Of a stretch of DNA of 64,000 nucleotides, positions 62,804-64,000 are shown in pieces. The notes under the pieces are model-generated. The model was not told the origin of the DNA. It was given only the letters and a program-made list of their open reading frames with translations, and made no database searches. This DNA comes from Rhizobium sp. CG5. GTDB taxonomy: Bacteria > Pseudomonadota > Alphaproteobacteria > Rhizobiales > Rhizobiaceae. Position numbers and translations under genes: made by a program. How positions within the stretch are numbered: position 1 is the first letter of the stretch; the number at the start of each line of letters is the position of its first letter. Location: NCBI RefSeq assembly GCF_023701945.1, contig NZ_JABAEF010000006.1, forward strand, positions 1 through 64,000. The letters run 5' to 3'.

Positions 62804-63579
62804 GCAAGTTCAAGGCCGTCGTCTTCGACTGGGCCGGCACGATGATCGATTTCGGTTCGTTCGCGCCGATGGGCGCCTTTGTCGAGACCTTTGCCAAATT
62901 CGGCGTCGCGGTGACGATCGGCGATGCCCGCAAGCCGATGGGCCTGCCGAAGCGCGCCCATATCGCCGCCATGCTGGCCGAGCCGCATATTGCCGAGCGC
63001 TGGCGGAAAGCGCAGGGCGAGATGCCGGGCGAAGCGGCGATCGACAAGGTCTATGCGCTGTTCGTGCCGCTCAACGAAGAGGTGGTGACGGATTACTGCA
63101 CGCTGATCCCCGGCGCGCTGGACGCGGTCGCCTATCTGCGCGGCAAAGGCATCAAGATCGGCTCGACCACCGGCTATACCCGCTCGATCATGGAGCGCGT
63201 GCTGCCGCTGGCCGCCGAGCAGGGCTATGTCGCCGACAACCTGATCTGCGCCGACGACCTGGCATTGGGCCGCCCGACGCCGATCGGCATGTACAAATGT
63301 TTCGTCGACCTGATGGTCTATCCGGCCTCGGCCGTGATCAAGGTCGACGATACCGAACCGGGCATAGCCGAAGGCGTGGCCGCCGGCTGCATCACCGTCG
63401 GGCTGACCCTGTCGGGCAACGAGGCGGGATTGACGGTCGAGCAACTGGCAGACCTCTCACCCTCCGAACGCCAGGCCCTGCATGCCCGCGTCGGTGCAAA
63501 ACTCAAAGCCGCCGGCGCCACCTATGTCATCGAGACGGTCGCCGATCTGCCGAAACTGATCGACACGCTCGACGCCTGA
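62800..63579 (+). CDS. phnX: Phosphonoacetaldehyde hydrolase (phosphonatase)
   Basis: A 259-residue HAD-superfamily enzyme. The nucleophile is Asp10 in VVFDWAGTMIDFG, and the diagnostic Schiff-base lysine is Lys51 in KPMGLPKRAHI. GSTTGYTRSIM and KVDDTEPGIAEG complete the HAD motifs. It cleaves phosphonoacetaldehyde to acetaldehyde and phosphate. It overlaps the FAD oxidoreductase gene and ends the operon. The partial GntR gene downstream may be its regulator. Confidence 0.95.
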   Translation: MSKFKAVVFDWAGTMIDFGSFAPMGAFVETFAKFGVAVTIGDARKPMGLPKRAHIAAMLAEPHIAERWRKAQGEMPGEAAIDKVYALFVPLNEEVVTDYCTLIPGALDAVAYLRGKGIKIGSTTGYTRSIMERVLPLAAEQGYVADNLICADDLALGRPTPIGMYKCFVDLMVYPASAVIKVDDTEPGIAEGVAAGCITVGLTLSGNEAGLTVEQLADLSPSERQALHARVGAKLKAAGATYVIETVADLPKLIDTLDA

Positions 63580-63834
63580 CAAAGCTATACGGCGGGCGTG
63601 ATCCGGCGTCACCGCCGGCCCATTCTCGGGTGATGCTGAACTGGCTCGCCCGAACGCGCGTTGAATTGCGCGGCCATCCCCCGCACTTACCACCCGATTT
63701 CAAGCCTGACATGCCTGAAACGGAGCAGCGATAGCGCTCCGGAGAAATCTGCTGTGCGAAAACCGCAGACCGGTTGACGAGCGCCGGCGTTTGAGAAATG
63801 CTAGGATGTCAGACCAATTTTCAAAGGCCCATCC

Positions 63835-64000
63835 ATGGCGACACAGTTGCAGGACCGACCGGTGATCGCGCCGCTGCCGCCGATGGACCGGGCGCGCCAG
63901 GTGACGGAAGCGCTGGCCGCCTATATCGACCAGGCCAATCTGAGGGCCGGCGAGCGGCTGCCGGCGGAGCGCGAGTTGATGGCAGCGCTGGGCGTCGGCC
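63835..64000 (+). CDS. GntR-family regulator, N-terminal part only
   Basis: From the ATG at 63835 to the window edge the frame encodes a winged-helix start: PPMDRARQVTEALAAYIDQA, then LRAGERLPAERELMAALGVG, the usual GntR N-terminus. The gene continues beyond 64000, so the effector domain is unknown. The preceding 255 bases hold no other gene that I can support. Confidence 0.85.
   Translation, partial: MATQLQDRPVIAPLPPMDRARQVTEALAAYIDQANLRAGERLPAERELMAALGVG

Noticed and set aside
63632..63734. Short plus-strand open frame after phnX
   Set aside because: Only 33 codons, no ribosome site and no recognisable similarity.

Overview
The window looks like part of a secondary replicon (plasmid or chromid) of a Rhizobiaceae-type alphaproteobacterium. 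The evidence is a complete repABC replication/partition cassette with its antisense RNA and a parS-type palindrome, a RIME-like rhizobial intergenic repeat, high-GC coding sequence, and a dense run of GntR- or RpiR-linked ABC-transporter operons of the kind common on rhizobial plasmids. No rRNA, tRNA, CRISPR array, complete insertion sequence, integrase or conjugation gene was seen.

Layout. 0-8 kb: a truncated hydrolase, a WGR-domain gene, repC-ctRNA-repB-repA on the minus strand, a control region with parS, an orphan BrnA-like antitoxin and a GAF-GGDEF-EAL signalling protein. 8-9 kb: a DUF475/TerC-like membrane protein behind a long untranslated stretch. 9-16 kb: an FCD-type GntR regulator divergent from a spermidine/putrescine-type ABC operon that ends in an Asp/Glu-hydantoin racemase and a GNAT. 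16-22.5 kb: a DUF2161 nuclease-like gene, a UTRA-type GntR regulator and a sugar ABC operon ending in a second GNAT. 22.5-43 kb: a large catabolic block with a minus-strand operon (RidA, RpiR, SDR, GH20 hexosaminidase, M81 peptidase, MFS, CutC), a divergent plus-strand operon (small protein, second M81 peptidase, D-threonine-aldolase-like PLP enzyme), a Gfo/Idh plus sugar ABC operon, and a GntR-SIS-NagA-ROK kinase operon. 43-45 kb: two tandem transglutaminase-like proteins. 45-54 kb: a GntR regulator with a peptide ABC operon (its second permease is frameshifted), a gamma-glutamyltransferase-like enzyme, DUF1028 and a fused double ATPase. 54-60 kb: a YhaN/YhaO (SbcCD-like) pair and small or J-domain proteins. 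60-64 kb: an SDR, an FAD oxidoreductase and phosphonoacetaldehyde hydrolase, then the start of another GntR regulator.

How the genes fit together. The 22.5-43 kb block reads as import and intracellular breakdown of an N-acetylamino-sugar compound. An ABC importer takes it in, a cytoplasmic GH20 enzyme removes N-acetylhexosamine, and NagA, the SIS deaminase and the ROK kinase feed the sugar to central metabolism. Two M81 metallopeptidases, a RidA-like protein and a D-amino-acid-type PLP enzyme suggest that a peptide or amino-acid moiety is handled too. The 45-54 kb operon reads as uptake and hydrolysis of gamma-glutamyl peptides. The 61-63.6 kb genes read as a phosphonate branch that makes phosphonoacetaldehyde without a PhnW transaminase.

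A recurrent regulatory design is visible. All four solute-binding-protein genes are followed by a strong hairpin, terminator or palindromic repeat before the next operon gene, which should give more binding protein than membrane or ATPase subunits. Several regulators have candidate palindromic operators in their promoters. All functions are inferred from sequence reading and family knowledge; no database search was run.
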